NCBI GenBank assembly: GCA_023401925.1
Contig: JAEXDA010000004.1
Coordinates: forward strand, 155,936 to 219,935
Source of the DNA: Bacillota bacterium
GTDB lineage: Bacteria; Bacillota; UBA4882; UBA8346
Length of the DNA stretch: 64,000 nucleotides
Reading direction: 5' to 3'
Every line of letters starts with the position of its first letter. Within the stretch, counting starts at the first letter, position 1. Shown piece by piece: positions 36,770-46,191 of this stretch. The position numbers and the translations under genes were made by a program. Under the pieces are notes generated by a model, which saw only the letters and a program-made list of their open reading frames with translations, was not told the DNA's origin and did not search any database.

Positions 36770-37945
36770 GTGTGCAGTCAAACTTATATTACAGGACTGG
36801 GATGTATGAGCGGAGCCGGGCGGAATCTACCGGAGACGATGCAACAGATATACAGCGGCAAGCGAAATCCCAAGCCTCCACGAAGGATTGGCTATAATTT
36901 AGAAAAACAATATCCTATTTTCGAGATATATGGTTTTGAACAGCAAGTGAACGATTTAAGTTTTCATTTTGCCAAAGTTGCCATTATCGAGGCGCTGGCA
37001 CAAGCGGGTCTAGACCAAAATTCTCTGTGTCAGTACAGGGTAGGTGTATTTCTGGGTTCCACGGCGGGTTGCTTTTTTAATAAAGAAGACTATTACCGGA
37101 AGTGCCGCGCTGAAAGATCAGGCGATCCTTCCTATATTTCGGAAGTTTTGCTTCACGGCAGCATCGCTCATCAAATCCTCAAAGAATTTAATCTTTCCGG
37201 TCCGGCAATGACCTTATCCAACGCCTGCGCATCCGGAACGGATGCCATTGGCCTCGCTTCCAAAATGATTGAAAAAGGCGAATGTGATATTGCCCTGGCC
37301 GGGGGGTGTGACGAAATCGTCAGAATGGTATATCTTGGTTTTATCTCCTTAATGAACACCTCCGAAGAACCTTGCAAACCATTTTCAAGAAGCAGAAAAG
37401 GTTTGAATTTAGGTGAAGGGGCTGGAGTCTGCGTTTTAGAGAGCCGAGTTTCTGCTGAAAAACGGGGTGTTCAACCCCTGGGGTCTATTGAAGGATATTC
37501 CACGGTTGCCGATTCATATCACATAACAGCCCCGGAACCATCGGGGCGAGGACTAAGAAAAGCTTTTTTAAACGCCATGGGCGAGGCGAAGGTCCAGCCG
37601 GAGGATATTGCTTTTATCAACACGCATGGTACGGGAACAACTGAAAATGACAAGGTCGAAGGCAAAACGATTGCCGAAATTTTCGGCAAGGAGGTACCTA
37701 TAACTGCAACCAAAGCATACACCGGGCATGCCTTGGGAGCGGCGGGCGGTTTAGAAGCAGTATTTTCAATGCAATTTTTAATGGATCAGAAAATACCGGG
37801 AGTGCCGGATTATCAAGATTTTGATGAAGAGTGCGGTATTGTACCGCATCATGGAATCAAAGAAGTCTTAGGACAATATGCCTGTTCATCTTCATTGGCT
37901 TTCGGCGGAGTGAATTCGGTGATTGTGATAAGGAGACCCTCATGA
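36770..37945 (+). CDS. Beta-ketoacyl-ACP synthase II-like
   Basis: A 391-residue KS with Cys153 (NACASGTDA), His286 (HGTGTTENDKVEG) and the second His in KAYTGHALGAAGG: a full catalytic triad. The start is GTG, one base after the ACP stop, with AAGG upstream. It should condense ACP-bound chains. Its C terminus overlaps the next KS-like gene (ATGA), again pairing a full KS with a partial one. Confidence 0.92.
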   Translation: MCSQTYITGLGCMSGAGRNLPETMQQIYSGKRNPKPPRRIGYNLEKQYPIFEIYGFEQQVNDLSFHFAKVAIIEALAQAGLDQNSLCQYRVGVFLGSTAGCFFNKEDYYRKCRAERSGDPSYISEVLLHGSIAHQILKEFNLSGPAMTLSNACASGTDAIGLASKMIEKGECDIALAGGCDEIVRMVYLGFISLMNTSEEPCKPFSRSRKGLNLGEGAGVCVLESRVSAEKRGVQPLGSIEGYSTVADSYHITAPEPSGRGLRKAFLNAMGEAKVQPEDIAFINTHGTGTTENDKVEGKTIAEIFGKEVPITATKAYTGHALGAAGGLEAVFSMQFLMDQKIPGVPDYQDFDEECGIVPHHGIKEVLGQYACSSSLAFGGVNSVIVIRRPS

Positions 37946-38940
37946 ATCTATCAGTAAACGGGTTGGGAATGGTCTCCAGACTTGGAGATCAAGATAATCT
38001 AAAAGAATTATTCGAAAACAGCAACCCAATCGATCCAAGATGTTTGCCCAATGGCCACAGTCTTCCGATTGATATTCCGGCGGATTTTAATATTACCCAG
38101 CAATTACTCAGGCGGATGAGTCATTTTTCCAAGATATCCCTTTTGTCCGCTGGCAAAGCCGTCAAAGATTCCGGTTTCAATTTAACGGGAAAAGCGGTCG
38201 GGATTATTCAAGGGTCGGTTTATGGTCCCATCATTTCAGGACTCCAAGCCTTTGATGATTTAATCGATTTTGGCGATAACCAGCTTTCTCCGACTAGTTT
38301 TTCCGGTTCCGTTTTTAATACTTCCGCTACCTATCTTTCTTTGGCTTACGGAATTCAGGGGCCTACCTTATCGCACACCTGCGGGATGGATACTTTATAT
38401 CATTCATTATTAGTGGCTTCGTTATGGCTGGAAAGCGGAGCGGTGGATTATGTATTGGTTGGTATTGGAGATGAATACACTACTTATTTTGATGATGGTT
38501 TTATGAATGTAGATTCTCATTTCCGTTCAACTTCGGGATTACTGCCGGATTGTGAAGGTTGGACTACTTTTCTGGTCAGTAGAGATAAAACAACGAAATA
38601 TGGCCGGGTTGAGTGCGGGTACCTCCAATCATTGCCCCCAACCCGGGACCAAAAAATTATTTATTCAGTCTGGCATGAACGTCAAACTCCTGCTTTATTT
38701 TTAAATCATGCCTTGGAAAACCAGGCCTGTTTTCCAGGGTTCTTGCGCGGCTTCTATCCCAGTGCCGCCGCATTTGATTTAGCTTTAGCGTTAATCTGTG
38801 CGAACAGCCATAGATTTCCGATAGTTGACAGTTCGAAAGGTCTTTATAGGATTCAAGAAATAGCTAATGATGAAAAAATTAGATGTTATAGTGTATCGGA
38901 GAATAAAGAGCTGTTTTATTATGAAACCTTACCTTTATAA
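37942..38940 (+). CDS. KS-like partial condensing enzyme (N-terminal domain type)
   Basis: A 332-residue protein with the Ketoacyl-synt N-terminal domain pattern (VNGLGMVSRLGD, VGIIQGSVYGP, YGIQGPTLSHTCGMDTLYHSLLVA, VDYVLVGIGDE). The central Cys is kept (HTCGMDT) but the sequence around it is not CAS, and the C-terminal HGTGT and GHTLGA motifs are missing. A partner/chain-length-factor or initiation role beside the preceding KS is the likely reading. AAGGAG lies before ATG 37942. Confidence 0.75.
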   Translation: MNLSVNGLGMVSRLGDQDNLKELFENSNPIDPRCLPNGHSLPIDIPADFNITQQLLRRMSHFSKISLLSAGKAVKDSGFNLTGKAVGIIQGSVYGPIISGLQAFDDLIDFGDNQLSPTSFSGSVFNTSATYLSLAYGIQGPTLSHTCGMDTLYHSLLVASLWLESGAVDYVLVGIGDEYTTYFDDGFMNVDSHFRSTSGLLPDCEGWTTFLVSRDKTTKYGRVECGYLQSLPPTRDQKIIYSVWHERQTPALFLNHALENQACFPGFLRGFYPSAAAFDLALALICANSHRFPIVDSSKGLYRIQEIANDEKIRCYSVSENKELFYYETLPL

Positions 38941-38947
38941 ATCCTGG

Positions 38948-40732
38948 TCAAAAACGCGGACATATTTTACAAGCTTCAGGGGGATTTTGGCTTATCATTT
39001 CCGTACGATATTTTTGTAAAACCTCTCCATTCCAAATTTCCGAAAAAGTATTTTTCAAGAGATTTCCCACGATGAAATTCGGTTGACAATCACATAAAGT
39101 AATATTTCCTTCCACACCGACAGGAATGGTCTGCCACGGAGAAAAACACCATCGATGACTGGGGGAACGGTGATAGAGTTGAGCGGGGGGGATCATCAAG
39201 AAATCCTGGTACCGTTTTTCAAGGCCGAACTCTTCAAGACCATGCACAGACAATACCGGTAGATTTTTGGAAAAGGCATAAGAAACCCCTTTACGGACCA
39301 TTTCTTCAACTTCCGGACTAACGTTTTGCCAAAGGGTATGTTTCAGATTTGCCTTAAAATTAATATCGGACAACATCAATACGTCTGCCCCCAGATCCGA
39401 TATACAGTCAATCAAATCATTGAAATGAGCGACCGTATCAATGGAAACAGCTGAAAAAACAGCTTTGGAAACCGGATACGATGGAGTTCTTGGGGTTGAA
39501 TCAGCTATTTTAACAAATTCCTTGATGTTTTGAATGACTTTTTTAAAATCGGTTCCTTTACGAACCTGTGATGAAACGATATCATTGTATCCGTCAATGC
39601 TAAAGGCGATGGAATCCAGTCCAGCCTCCAGTAGTCGTAATGAGACATCCGGAGTAAGCAACATCGCGTTGGTGACGATGCCTACCTTTCGGCCTTGGGA
39701 TTTTGCATATATTATAAATTCGGTAATTTCCGGGTGTAGCAGAGGCTCCCCTAAACCGACCAGTACGATTTTATACGTATTGGGCAGCAAAGCCAGAATA
39801 TTGCGGAACGATTGGAACGACATATGTCTGTTCTTTTTGTTCAGCTCAGAACGGGCGCAAAATTGGCAGTTGAGATTGCAACAGGTTGTAATCTCAATAT
39901 TAGCGATGACTGGATCGGTTTTTGCAATAGGTATTGGTTCCGGCTGGTTTTCGAGCACTCGTTGACCGCTTGGGCATAGGGTGATATGGGTTCGGCAGAG
40001 CGGGGCAACTTCAAAGAAATGTTTTAGGCCGGTTTCAACCTTAACAATAGAATAAAGAGCTTTGGAATCGCGATCACCTGAGATGGCAATATCCGTTACG
40101 GATCTTCGGATCAGATCAGCCACTAAATGGCCGTTGGTACTATGAAAAATATCATGTTCAACTTTAGGGAAAGTGACGGTTCGGGGGATTCTTGGGAAAT
40201 TTTCCGACCAGGATTGAGTTTCCTCCCATAAAACCAGTTGATCGTTTTCACCATGGATGATTAAGGTTGGAAATTGATTACGAAACCGAATCTGCCCGAC
40301 TTTGTTAATGAGTTTCACCATTAAGGCTACGTCAACCATTGAAACAGTTTTTTTGCCGGTTTGGTGTAATTCCCACCTCTTGAAATAGCTCTTGTTAATT
40401 TGGCGGGGGACTGCAAGTAAAATCAACAAATCCGGAATCAGAGCGAACTTTTGAAGAGCAGCCAGAACTAAGCTTCCGCCGGTAGAATGCCCGATGACGA
40501 TTACTTTGCGACCTTCATTTTGATAAATATAGAAAGAATCCGATATGGATTTGATAAAAATATCTTCATCAAATTCGGGGACCTTTTCTTCTTGGAAGCT
40601 TCTTTCGTGGCCGGGAAGGCAAAGGTTGTCGACCGAATCGGGTCCGAAATATTGTTTCAACATGTCCGCCAGAGGTTGCAAATTTTGAATGGAACCGCTA
40701 TAGCCATGAACAAGTATGATGCCCAGTTTCAT
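38948..40732 (-). CDS. Alpha/beta-hydrolase fused to radical SAM/SPASM domain
   Basis: A 594-residue two-domain protein. Residues 1-215 are a monoacylglycerol-lipase/carboxylesterase-type hydrolase with GHSTGG (Ser83), Asp164 (HGENDQ) and His193 (VEHDIF). Residues about 275-520 are a radical SAM domain with C285-x3-C289-x2-C292 (CCNLNCQFC) and GLGEPLLHPE. The C terminus (RWCFSPW, LCDCQ, ACKICPRF) is a SPASM-like auxiliary cluster domain. The fusion is unusual: one half can cleave or form an ester, the other does radical chemistry. It overlaps the upstream glycosyltransferase stop (ATGA). Confidence 0.87.
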   Translation of the reverse strand: MKLGIILVHGYSGSIQNLQPLADMLKQYFGPDSVDNLCLPGHERSFQEEKVPEFDEDIFIKSISDSFYIYQNEGRKVIVIGHSTGGSLVLAALQKFALIPDLLILLAVPRQINKSYFKRWELHQTGKKTVSMVDVALMVKLINKVGQIRFRNQFPTLIIHGENDQLVLWEETQSWSENFPRIPRTVTFPKVEHDIFHSTNGHLVADLIRRSVTDIAISGDRDSKALYSIVKVETGLKHFFEVAPLCRTHITLCPSGQRVLENQPEPIPIAKTDPVIANIEITTCCNLNCQFCARSELNKKNRHMSFQSFRNILALLPNTYKIVLVGLGEPLLHPEITEFIIYAKSQGRKVGIVTNAMLLTPDVSLRLLEAGLDSIAFSIDGYNDIVSSQVRKGTDFKKVIQNIKEFVKIADSTPRTPSYPVSKAVFSAVSIDTVAHFNDLIDCISDLGADVLMLSDINFKANLKHTLWQNVSPEVEEMVRKGVSYAFSKNLPVLSVHGLEEFGLEKRYQDFLMIPPAQLYHRSPSHRWCFSPWQTIPVGVEGNITLCDCQPNFIVGNLLKNTFSEIWNGEVLQKYRTEMISQNPPEACKICPRF

Positions 40733-41961
40733 CGAAAGTTTTCTCCTCTAAGAAAATCGGCCAAAGCTTTTGCTCCTTGATAGTGTTCAAGGGCTTTTTT
40801 TATTTTAGCTAAGTTATCTTTGATGTTCCTGTTTGTTATAAGTCCGTGAATTTTGGCTTTGATTTGTTCGTCCGTCGTTTGGTTGAAAGCCTGAATATAA
40901 TCTTCAGGAACACCTGTAAAATGAGTAGAAGGTATCAAACGGGCACCGCAACCAATTCTTTCGAGGCATACGCCATTATGGGCTTGCTCCGGCTGGAGAG
41001 GCATTACCAGTACAGGGGTTTCATTTTGAAGCGCTTCAAAAACAGTCATTTGACCACCATGGGTTATTAATAGGGATGTGTATGGAAAGATTTGATACAG
41101 GGGAGCAAAATTCAAAACGTTTATCCGCGGGTCCAAATTTCCCAAATCTGTCATTTCGCTTTGTCCACCGGCCGCCACAATGACTTCGTATTCTAATTCA
41201 AGAAGGATTCTTGCTATTCTGGAAACAGTGGCATTATCCGTTACACAAGTCCCGAATGAGATGACAGCCAGTGGTTTTTGGGACTCTAAAATTGGTTCTA
41301 GTGGAACCGGGTCGTAAGGCCAGCGCTCGAAGGATATCGGACCAACATGAATAAGATCCGGTGTTTTTTGGAGGGGCAAAAATTCCGGGAAATCCCATAG
41401 AAATGTACGTTCTCCCTTTAGAGCCATCCGCACGTCTTCAATAGGGGGTAAGCCGAATTCGTGCAATGCCAGACTGAATTTCTTCCCGGCAAACCTAAAA
41501 AAGTTATCCATCAATTGCCTTTGAAATTCAGAGCCGTTTTCATTTTCAGAAAATCCCAACGTTTCATGACAATCAGGAATCATACAGCCACAGATCAATG
41601 AATCATAAGGAACTTTCGCGATTTGTGATGAGGCATGAAGTGTAAACCGGAAAACACCGAGAACTCTATCGGGTTTAATTTGTTTCATTAAATCGATTTC
41701 TTCTTGAATACAGCGAACGATGGTTTTTATATTTGAAAACCATTTAAACGAAGGAAAACCTCCGCCATCCGTTTCCTGGATATCCGATAAGATATGGACG
41801 CGCGCGTGCGCACTCATACCTAAATTATTTACGAAATCAAAATGTTTCCGGCTGATGGCGATATGGACTTCATGTCCGGTTGATTTCAAATCATCCGCAA
41901 GAGCCAGACACTTTGCAATATGAGATAAGGAATTGTTTTCGGGGATTAATAAAAATTTCAT
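40729..41961 (-). CDS. UDP-glycosyltransferase-like (GT1/MGT) protein
   Basis: A 410-residue GT-B glycosyltransferase. The N-terminal LLIPENNSLSHIAKCLALADDLKSTGHEV and the C-terminal donor site SLLITHGGQMTVFEALQNETPVLVMPLQPEQAHN (HGG.Q.T..E, PxxxEQ) are typical of UGT/macrolide GTs that decorate lipids and natural products. AAGGAA precedes ATG 41961. It is translated with the hydrolase-radical SAM fusion, so a glycosylated lipid product is plausible. Confidence 0.86.
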   Translation of the reverse strand: MKFLLIPENNSLSHIAKCLALADDLKSTGHEVHIAISRKHFDFVNNLGMSAHARVHILSDIQETDGGGFPSFKWFSNIKTIVRCIQEEIDLMKQIKPDRVLGVFRFTLHASSQIAKVPYDSLICGCMIPDCHETLGFSENENGSEFQRQLMDNFFRFAGKKFSLALHEFGLPPIEDVRMALKGERTFLWDFPEFLPLQKTPDLIHVGPISFERWPYDPVPLEPILESQKPLAVISFGTCVTDNATVSRIARILLELEYEVIVAAGGQSEMTDLGNLDPRINVLNFAPLYQIFPYTSLLITHGGQMTVFEALQNETPVLVMPLQPEQAHNGVCLERIGCGARLIPSTHFTGVPEDYIQAFNQTTDEQIKAKIHGLITNRNIKDNLAKIKKALEHYQGAKALADFLRGENFR

Positions 41962-42040
41962 TTAGAAAGTTCCTTTTTGAGAGGTTGTTGATTTGTGTTT
42001 TCCGGTTGAATTTTAGTTGTAGCTGTAAAATGAGAATCAT

Positions 42041-42080
42041 TTAAAAAACGATTATATTATATAATATAATCGTTTTTTAA
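42041..42080. terminator. Perfect 40-bp palindrome, probable bidirectional terminator
   Basis: The 40 bases at 42041-42080 equal their own reverse complement, running TTAAAAAACGATTATATTAT and then its mirror. Transcribed from either strand it gives a hairpin edged by A and T runs, a form that fits an intrinsic terminator between the BamE-like gene and the glycosyltransferase operon. Confidence 0.75.
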
Positions 42081-42107
42081 AACTAGTCAATTGGTTCCAA
42101 TATTGAT

Positions 42108-42680
42108 TTAATCCTGAATCTGGATGACCTTTCCATTTTCGAAATGCACAATAAAGGTATTAAAACGATTGCTCCAATATTGCCACTGATCGATTTCTAA
42201 ATTTGGGGTTTTATGTTTAGGAGGATAACCCAAGGCCACAATTACCGCAGTCTTTCTCATTCCCTCTGTTACTTCACCGAGTAAAATAGATTCCCTTTCA
42301 TCTTTAGTGAAAACCGATAGATCGACGGGATTTGTTGCAAACGTGCGGCTGAAGATTTTATCAATGGGTTCCCCGGAGTATGATTCAATGTTTCTGATTT
42401 GGAGCTCTTGACCATTTGGAAGTGTTACAAAGATGCTCCTATAGGATATTTTAATGAATTTTACTGCTGTGTTGATTGGAACCAAAACACCTTTTCGGTA
42501 ATTGGTGGTTTGATGGCAATTTTTTTCGTAATATAAGCTAAATTGGGTATAGAAAGTGTCCCCTTTAGCTGCCACAATCGTATTTGCACCGTAAATCGGT
42601 GAGATTGTGAATAATGTTGTCAGCCCTAGTATACAAAAGACAATCAAGAGAGTTGAATTCTTTTTCAATGAAATATTCAT
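42108..42680 (-). CDS. Secreted protein with BamE/SmpA-like C-terminal domain
   Basis: A 190-residue protein with a signal peptide (MNISLKKNSTLLIVFCILGLTTLFTISPIYGA) and no lipobox. The C-terminal half (LLGEVTEGMRKTAVIVALGYPPKH, IDQWQYWSNRFNTFIVHFENGKVIQIQD) resembles the BamE/OmlA fold, in which a small domain assists outer-membrane assembly or binds lipid. ATG 42680 lies nine bases after GGAGG; TTG 42686 is too near. It points again to an outer membrane. Confidence 0.7.
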   Translation of the reverse strand: MNISLKKNSTLLIVFCILGLTTLFTISPIYGANTIVAAKGDTFYTQFSLYYEKNCHQTTNYRKGVLVPINTAVKFIKISYRSIFVTLPNGQELQIRNIESYSGEPIDKIFSRTFATNPVDLSVFTKDERESILLGEVTEGMRKTAVIVALGYPPKHKTPNLEIDQWQYWSNRFNTFIVHFENGKVIQIQD

Positions 42681-43046
42681 TGGCAAATTCCTCCATTATT
42701 TATTTAATATAGATAAAAAACATCTTCGTGGCCACAAAAGACTTAAATTCGGTAAATTATAAACATTATTGCAAATATTCATTCGATAGTAACATTCGGT
42801 ATTTATCCCCAAAATCCTGCCTTTAACAAAGTAGATGCGAAGTGCTGAATTCCTTAATTAACAAGGTTTATTGTCTAAGCAATTATATAAAAATATTCTG
42901 TCCGAAATATTGGATGCAAGAAAACTAAAGGCTGAAAATGCGAACATTTAATGTTACAATATAAACCTACAACGAATATCCATTTTATTTTTAGGGAATA
43001 GTTTTTGGATGTTTTTTCCAAAAGGTTGGATAAGGAGAAATTGGCG
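42681..43046. other. Divergent intergenic region
   Basis: About 365 AT-rich bases between two divergent genes. I see no gene and no clear repeat; promoters for both directions should lie here but I could not place them. Confidence 0.4.
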
Positions 43047-43814
43047 ATGGAAAAGGAAAGAGTCGTTCATACTATGAAATATTGTGTATTGATTCCCACC
43101 TATAACAATGATCAATCACTCGAAAAAGTAATTTTGTCAGTACTTGAGTATACCCCTGATATCATTGTGGTAAATGACGGAAGTAACGATAATACTGCAA
43201 ATATTTTAGAACGTTTCCAAAACAAAGTCCATATTATTTCTTATTCTAAAAATCAGGGCAAAGGGATTGCCTTGCGGAAGGGATTGAAAAAAGCTGAAGA
43301 ATTGGGATACGATTACGCGATAACCTGCGATTCGGATGGACAGCATCTGGCCTCTGAAATACCTAAACTTTTAGAAAAGGTAAAGTCAGGGGGAAATATC
43401 TTGATTATTGGGAATCGGGATATGACCGATCAACATATACCCAAAAAGAGTCTGTTCGGCCGAAAATTTTCCAATTTTTGGGTCAGAATGGAAACTGGAC
43501 GGGATCTTGTGGATACCCAATCAGGATTCAGGCTTTATACAGTTGCTGCCATGAATCGGATGCATTTTTTTACCCGAAAATATGATTTTGAACTAGAATC
43601 ACTTGTTCGTTGGGTATGGCGCGATTATCCGGTGGAAATTACGACAATTCAGGTATATTACCCTGCTCCGGAAGAACGAGTGAGTCATTTTAAAGGATTT
43701 CAAGACAATTTTAGAATTAGTATTCTCAATACTGTCCTTGTTTTTATAACGATTGTCTATATCTTTCCCAAACGCCTTTTATATTCCATTTTGAAAAATA
43801 AACCCCATCGCTAA
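43047..43814 (+). CDS. Family 2 glycosyltransferase (DPM/ArnC-like)
   Basis: A 255-residue GT-A enzyme: CVLIPTYNNDQSLEKVI, DIIVVNDGSNDNT, NQGKGIALRKGL, CDSDGQH (DxD-type metal site) and RKFSNFWVR...DTQSGFRLY. The C terminus holds one hydrophobic helix (SILNTVLVFITIVYIF) that anchors it. Enzymes of this type move sugars to polyprenyl phosphate or to lipids; aryl polyene clusters contain a GT2 fused to an acyltransferase. ATG 43047 lies nine bases after AAGGAG; TTG 43005 is possible. Confidence 0.86.
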   Translation: MEKERVVHTMKYCVLIPTYNNDQSLEKVILSVLEYTPDIIVVNDGSNDNTANILERFQNKVHIISYSKNQGKGIALRKGLKKAEELGYDYAITCDSDGQHLASEIPKLLEKVKSGGNILIIGNRDMTDQHIPKKSLFGRKFSNFWVRMETGRDLVDTQSGFRLYTVAAMNRMHFFTRKYDFELESLVRWVWRDYPVEITTIQVYYPAPEERVSHFKGFQDNFRISILNTVLVFITIVYIFPKRLLYSILKNKPHR

Positions 43815-43981
43815 TCACTGTAAAATAGAGTAGTATTTCATTAAATAGATAACGGTCGTTGAATTTAGTGAGGATTAATGATATATTAATAATTGGAATT
43901 TTTTGTGATCATTATGAAATAATATGATGAAAATTGATTGAGAAAAGCTCATACCCATAGCTGGAAAGCAGGCGACTAGCA

Positions 43982-45418
43982 ATGAAACGGCGAATTGTTT
44001 TGGTTCACCCCCGAGGTTCTAATTGGCTTAAGGGCAGTAGAGATATTGTTGCTTCGGCAAACCGGATGGTTCCCCATGGAATTCTTTCCATAGCGGCCTG
44101 GCTTTTGAAGGAAGGCCACGAAGTTTTCATTCATGATTGTTTGGGGCCTTATGCTTCACTGGATTTTCAAACCAATATTCATGAAATTTTAGACTATCAT
44201 GCAGATTTTATTGGTTTTTCAGCCACCACTTCCTCATTTCCCGATGCCGCCAGAATGGCAGCCGCCCTGAAAGAGATTAACCCCAAGGTGGTTACGATAT
44301 GCGGCGGGGTCCATTGTTCTTCGATGGGAGGGGTCTTACTTAGAGATTATCCCGCTTTAGATTTTTTGATTCAAGGAGAAGGAGAAATAACCCTCGCAGA
44401 ACTGGTTCTTGAAAAAAGCCCAGCCGAAATTAAAGGGCTTGTTTGGCGGAATCAAAATGAAATCGTGGAAAATTCCCCAAGGGAAATGATTCCTGATTTG
44501 GATATCTTGCCCTTTCCAGCTTACGAAAAGTTAAAGGGTTTTCCGAAAGGGTATAACCTCCCTTTATTCAGTTACGCCGAATTTCCGGGCACTTCCATGG
44601 TTACCAGTAGGGGTTGCCTATTTCAATGTTCATATTGTGATCGCTCGGTTTTCAAAAAAGGTTTTCGTTATAATTCTGCGCAATATATCTACAATCATCT
44701 CAAATATCTTCATCAAAAATTTGGTATTCGACATGTGAATATCTACGATGATCTTTTCACAACGGATGAAAAGCGCATTGTTGAACTTTGTGATATGCTC
44801 ACCAAAAATCCAATGGACATCCGATTTAATTGCGCTCTACGGGTTGGATTTGCACCGGATAAACTGCTGAAAATGTTGAAAGACGCCGGGTGTCTCATGG
44901 TGTCTCTCGGCATCGAATCAGCCGACCCTGAACTTTTAAAGAAACATAAGGCTGGGGTAACGGTTGAGGCAGTTCGGGATACGGTTGCCCGGATTCAGGC
45001 TGCGGGTCTTCGGGCCAAAGGCCTTTTTATGATGGGGCTGCCGGGTGAAACCCAAGAATCCATTCGCTGGACCAGCGATTTTGTGATTTCATTGGGGCTT
45101 GATGATATGAATATGGCTAAATTTACTCCATTTCCAGGAGCTCCCTTATGGAGAACCATCCGGAAAGAAGGCGCTTTGGAGGAAGATTGGGAGCAAATGA
45201 ATTGTCTCAATTTTGTTTTTATCCCAAAAACCATTGGTTCCAAGGCGGTACTCGATCAACTTTACAATGAACATGTCAAACGCTTTTATACGAATAAAGC
45301 ATGGCTGCGCAAATTCAATAAACGTATATGGCAGCATCGGCATTCGCTTTGGCATATCGTCAAGAATTTGCCTGATTTCTTGGCTGCTAAAAAACAGTTT
45401 GAACCGCGTAAACTATAA
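43982..45418 (+). CDS. Second B12-binding-type radical SAM protein
   Basis: A 478-residue protein with an N-terminal cobalamin-binding-like domain (VPHGILSIAAWLLKEGHEVFIHDCLG, IGFSATTSSFPDAARMAAALKEINPKVVTICGGVH split by turns) and a radical SAM domain with SRGCLFQCSYCDRSVF. The C terminus (about 400-478) has the helical end seen in BchE/HpnP/HpnJ-like enzymes. HpnJ-like members act on lipids, which suits this context. The partner at 32626 has the same architecture but is not a close copy. Confidence 0.88.
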   Translation: MKRRIVLVHPRGSNWLKGSRDIVASANRMVPHGILSIAAWLLKEGHEVFIHDCLGPYASLDFQTNIHEILDYHADFIGFSATTSSFPDAARMAAALKEINPKVVTICGGVHCSSMGGVLLRDYPALDFLIQGEGEITLAELVLEKSPAEIKGLVWRNQNEIVENSPREMIPDLDILPFPAYEKLKGFPKGYNLPLFSYAEFPGTSMVTSRGCLFQCSYCDRSVFKKGFRYNSAQYIYNHLKYLHQKFGIRHVNIYDDLFTTDEKRIVELCDMLTKNPMDIRFNCALRVGFAPDKLLKMLKDAGCLMVSLGIESADPELLKKHKAGVTVEAVRDTVARIQAAGLRAKGLFMMGLPGETQESIRWTSDFVISLGLDDMNMAKFTPFPGAPLWRTIRKEGALEEDWEQMNCLNFVFIPKTIGSKAVLDQLYNEHVKRFYTNKAWLRKFNKRIWQHRHSLWHIVKNLPDFLAAKKQFEPRKL

Positions 45419-45434
45419 ATGGATGTGAGATCTT

Positions 45435-46058
45435 ATGAGTAATAAAATATTGCGTTCGATCATTGTTGCCATGACCATGATATTTCTTACAGTGATTACA
45501 TATGCAACGGGCGAGTTAATGGTTGAATCGGAGAAAACACTAATACCTGAGCCTGATCAAGCTTTGATTGTTTTTATGCGTCTCCCTGCATCTTTCGGCA
45601 AGGCATTTCTCTATGACGATTATGGTCAGTCTGTTTCGCTCTATGAAGTATCCAGCGATGAAAATAAGTTTATCGGGCTCTCGAAAGGCGGAACGAAAGT
45701 TAGTTATGATTCAACCCCGGGGGAACATACTTTCATGGTTGTTGGTGAAGCTGCAGATTTTATGAAAGCCACGGTTGCGGCAGGAAAAACTTATTACATA
45801 CTTGTAACACCAAGAATGGGTTTTTTGCAAGCCCGTTATTCATTACGGCCACTTCGCCAACATGATTTGGCAAGCACGAGCTTTCCGCGATGGGATTCAA
45901 ATACTGCTTTAGTGGAAAATACTCCTGAATCTGAGGAGTGGGCGCAAAAAAACGCTTCTACGATCGAAATTAGAAGAGCCCGGTACTGGAGTGTATGGTC
46001 TGCAAAGAATCAAGAACAGCGTGATTTACAGGCCCTTAATCCGGAAGATGGACGCTAA
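45435..46058 (+). CDS. Secreted protein, DUF2846-like
   Basis: A 207-residue exported protein with a signal peptide (RSIIVAMTMIFLTVITYATG). The central region (ALIVFMRLPASFGKAFLYDD, SKGGTKVSYDSTPGEHTFMVV, AGKTYYILVTPRMGF) fits the beta-rich DUF2846 family of envelope proteins. It is 16 bases after the radical SAM gene, probably in one transcript. Function unknown; a periplasmic helper for the lipid product is possible. Confidence 0.65.
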   Translation: MSNKILRSIIVAMTMIFLTVITYATGELMVESEKTLIPEPDQALIVFMRLPASFGKAFLYDDYGQSVSLYEVSSDENKFIGLSKGGTKVSYDSTPGEHTFMVVGEAADFMKATVAAGKTYYILVTPRMGFLQARYSLRPLRQHDLASTSFPRWDSNTALVENTPESEEWAQKNASTIEIRRARYWSVWSAKNQEQRDLQALNPEDGR

Positions 46059-46191
46059 ATAAAAGTAATATCTCTTGATAGATTATAAGGTTGGTATCAA
46101 TGGAAGAAACTACGAAATGGCGTAAGCATTGTTGAACGCACTAATTTATGTTTGAAAAGTCATTTTAGTAAAGGAACATTATTATTTGTCC

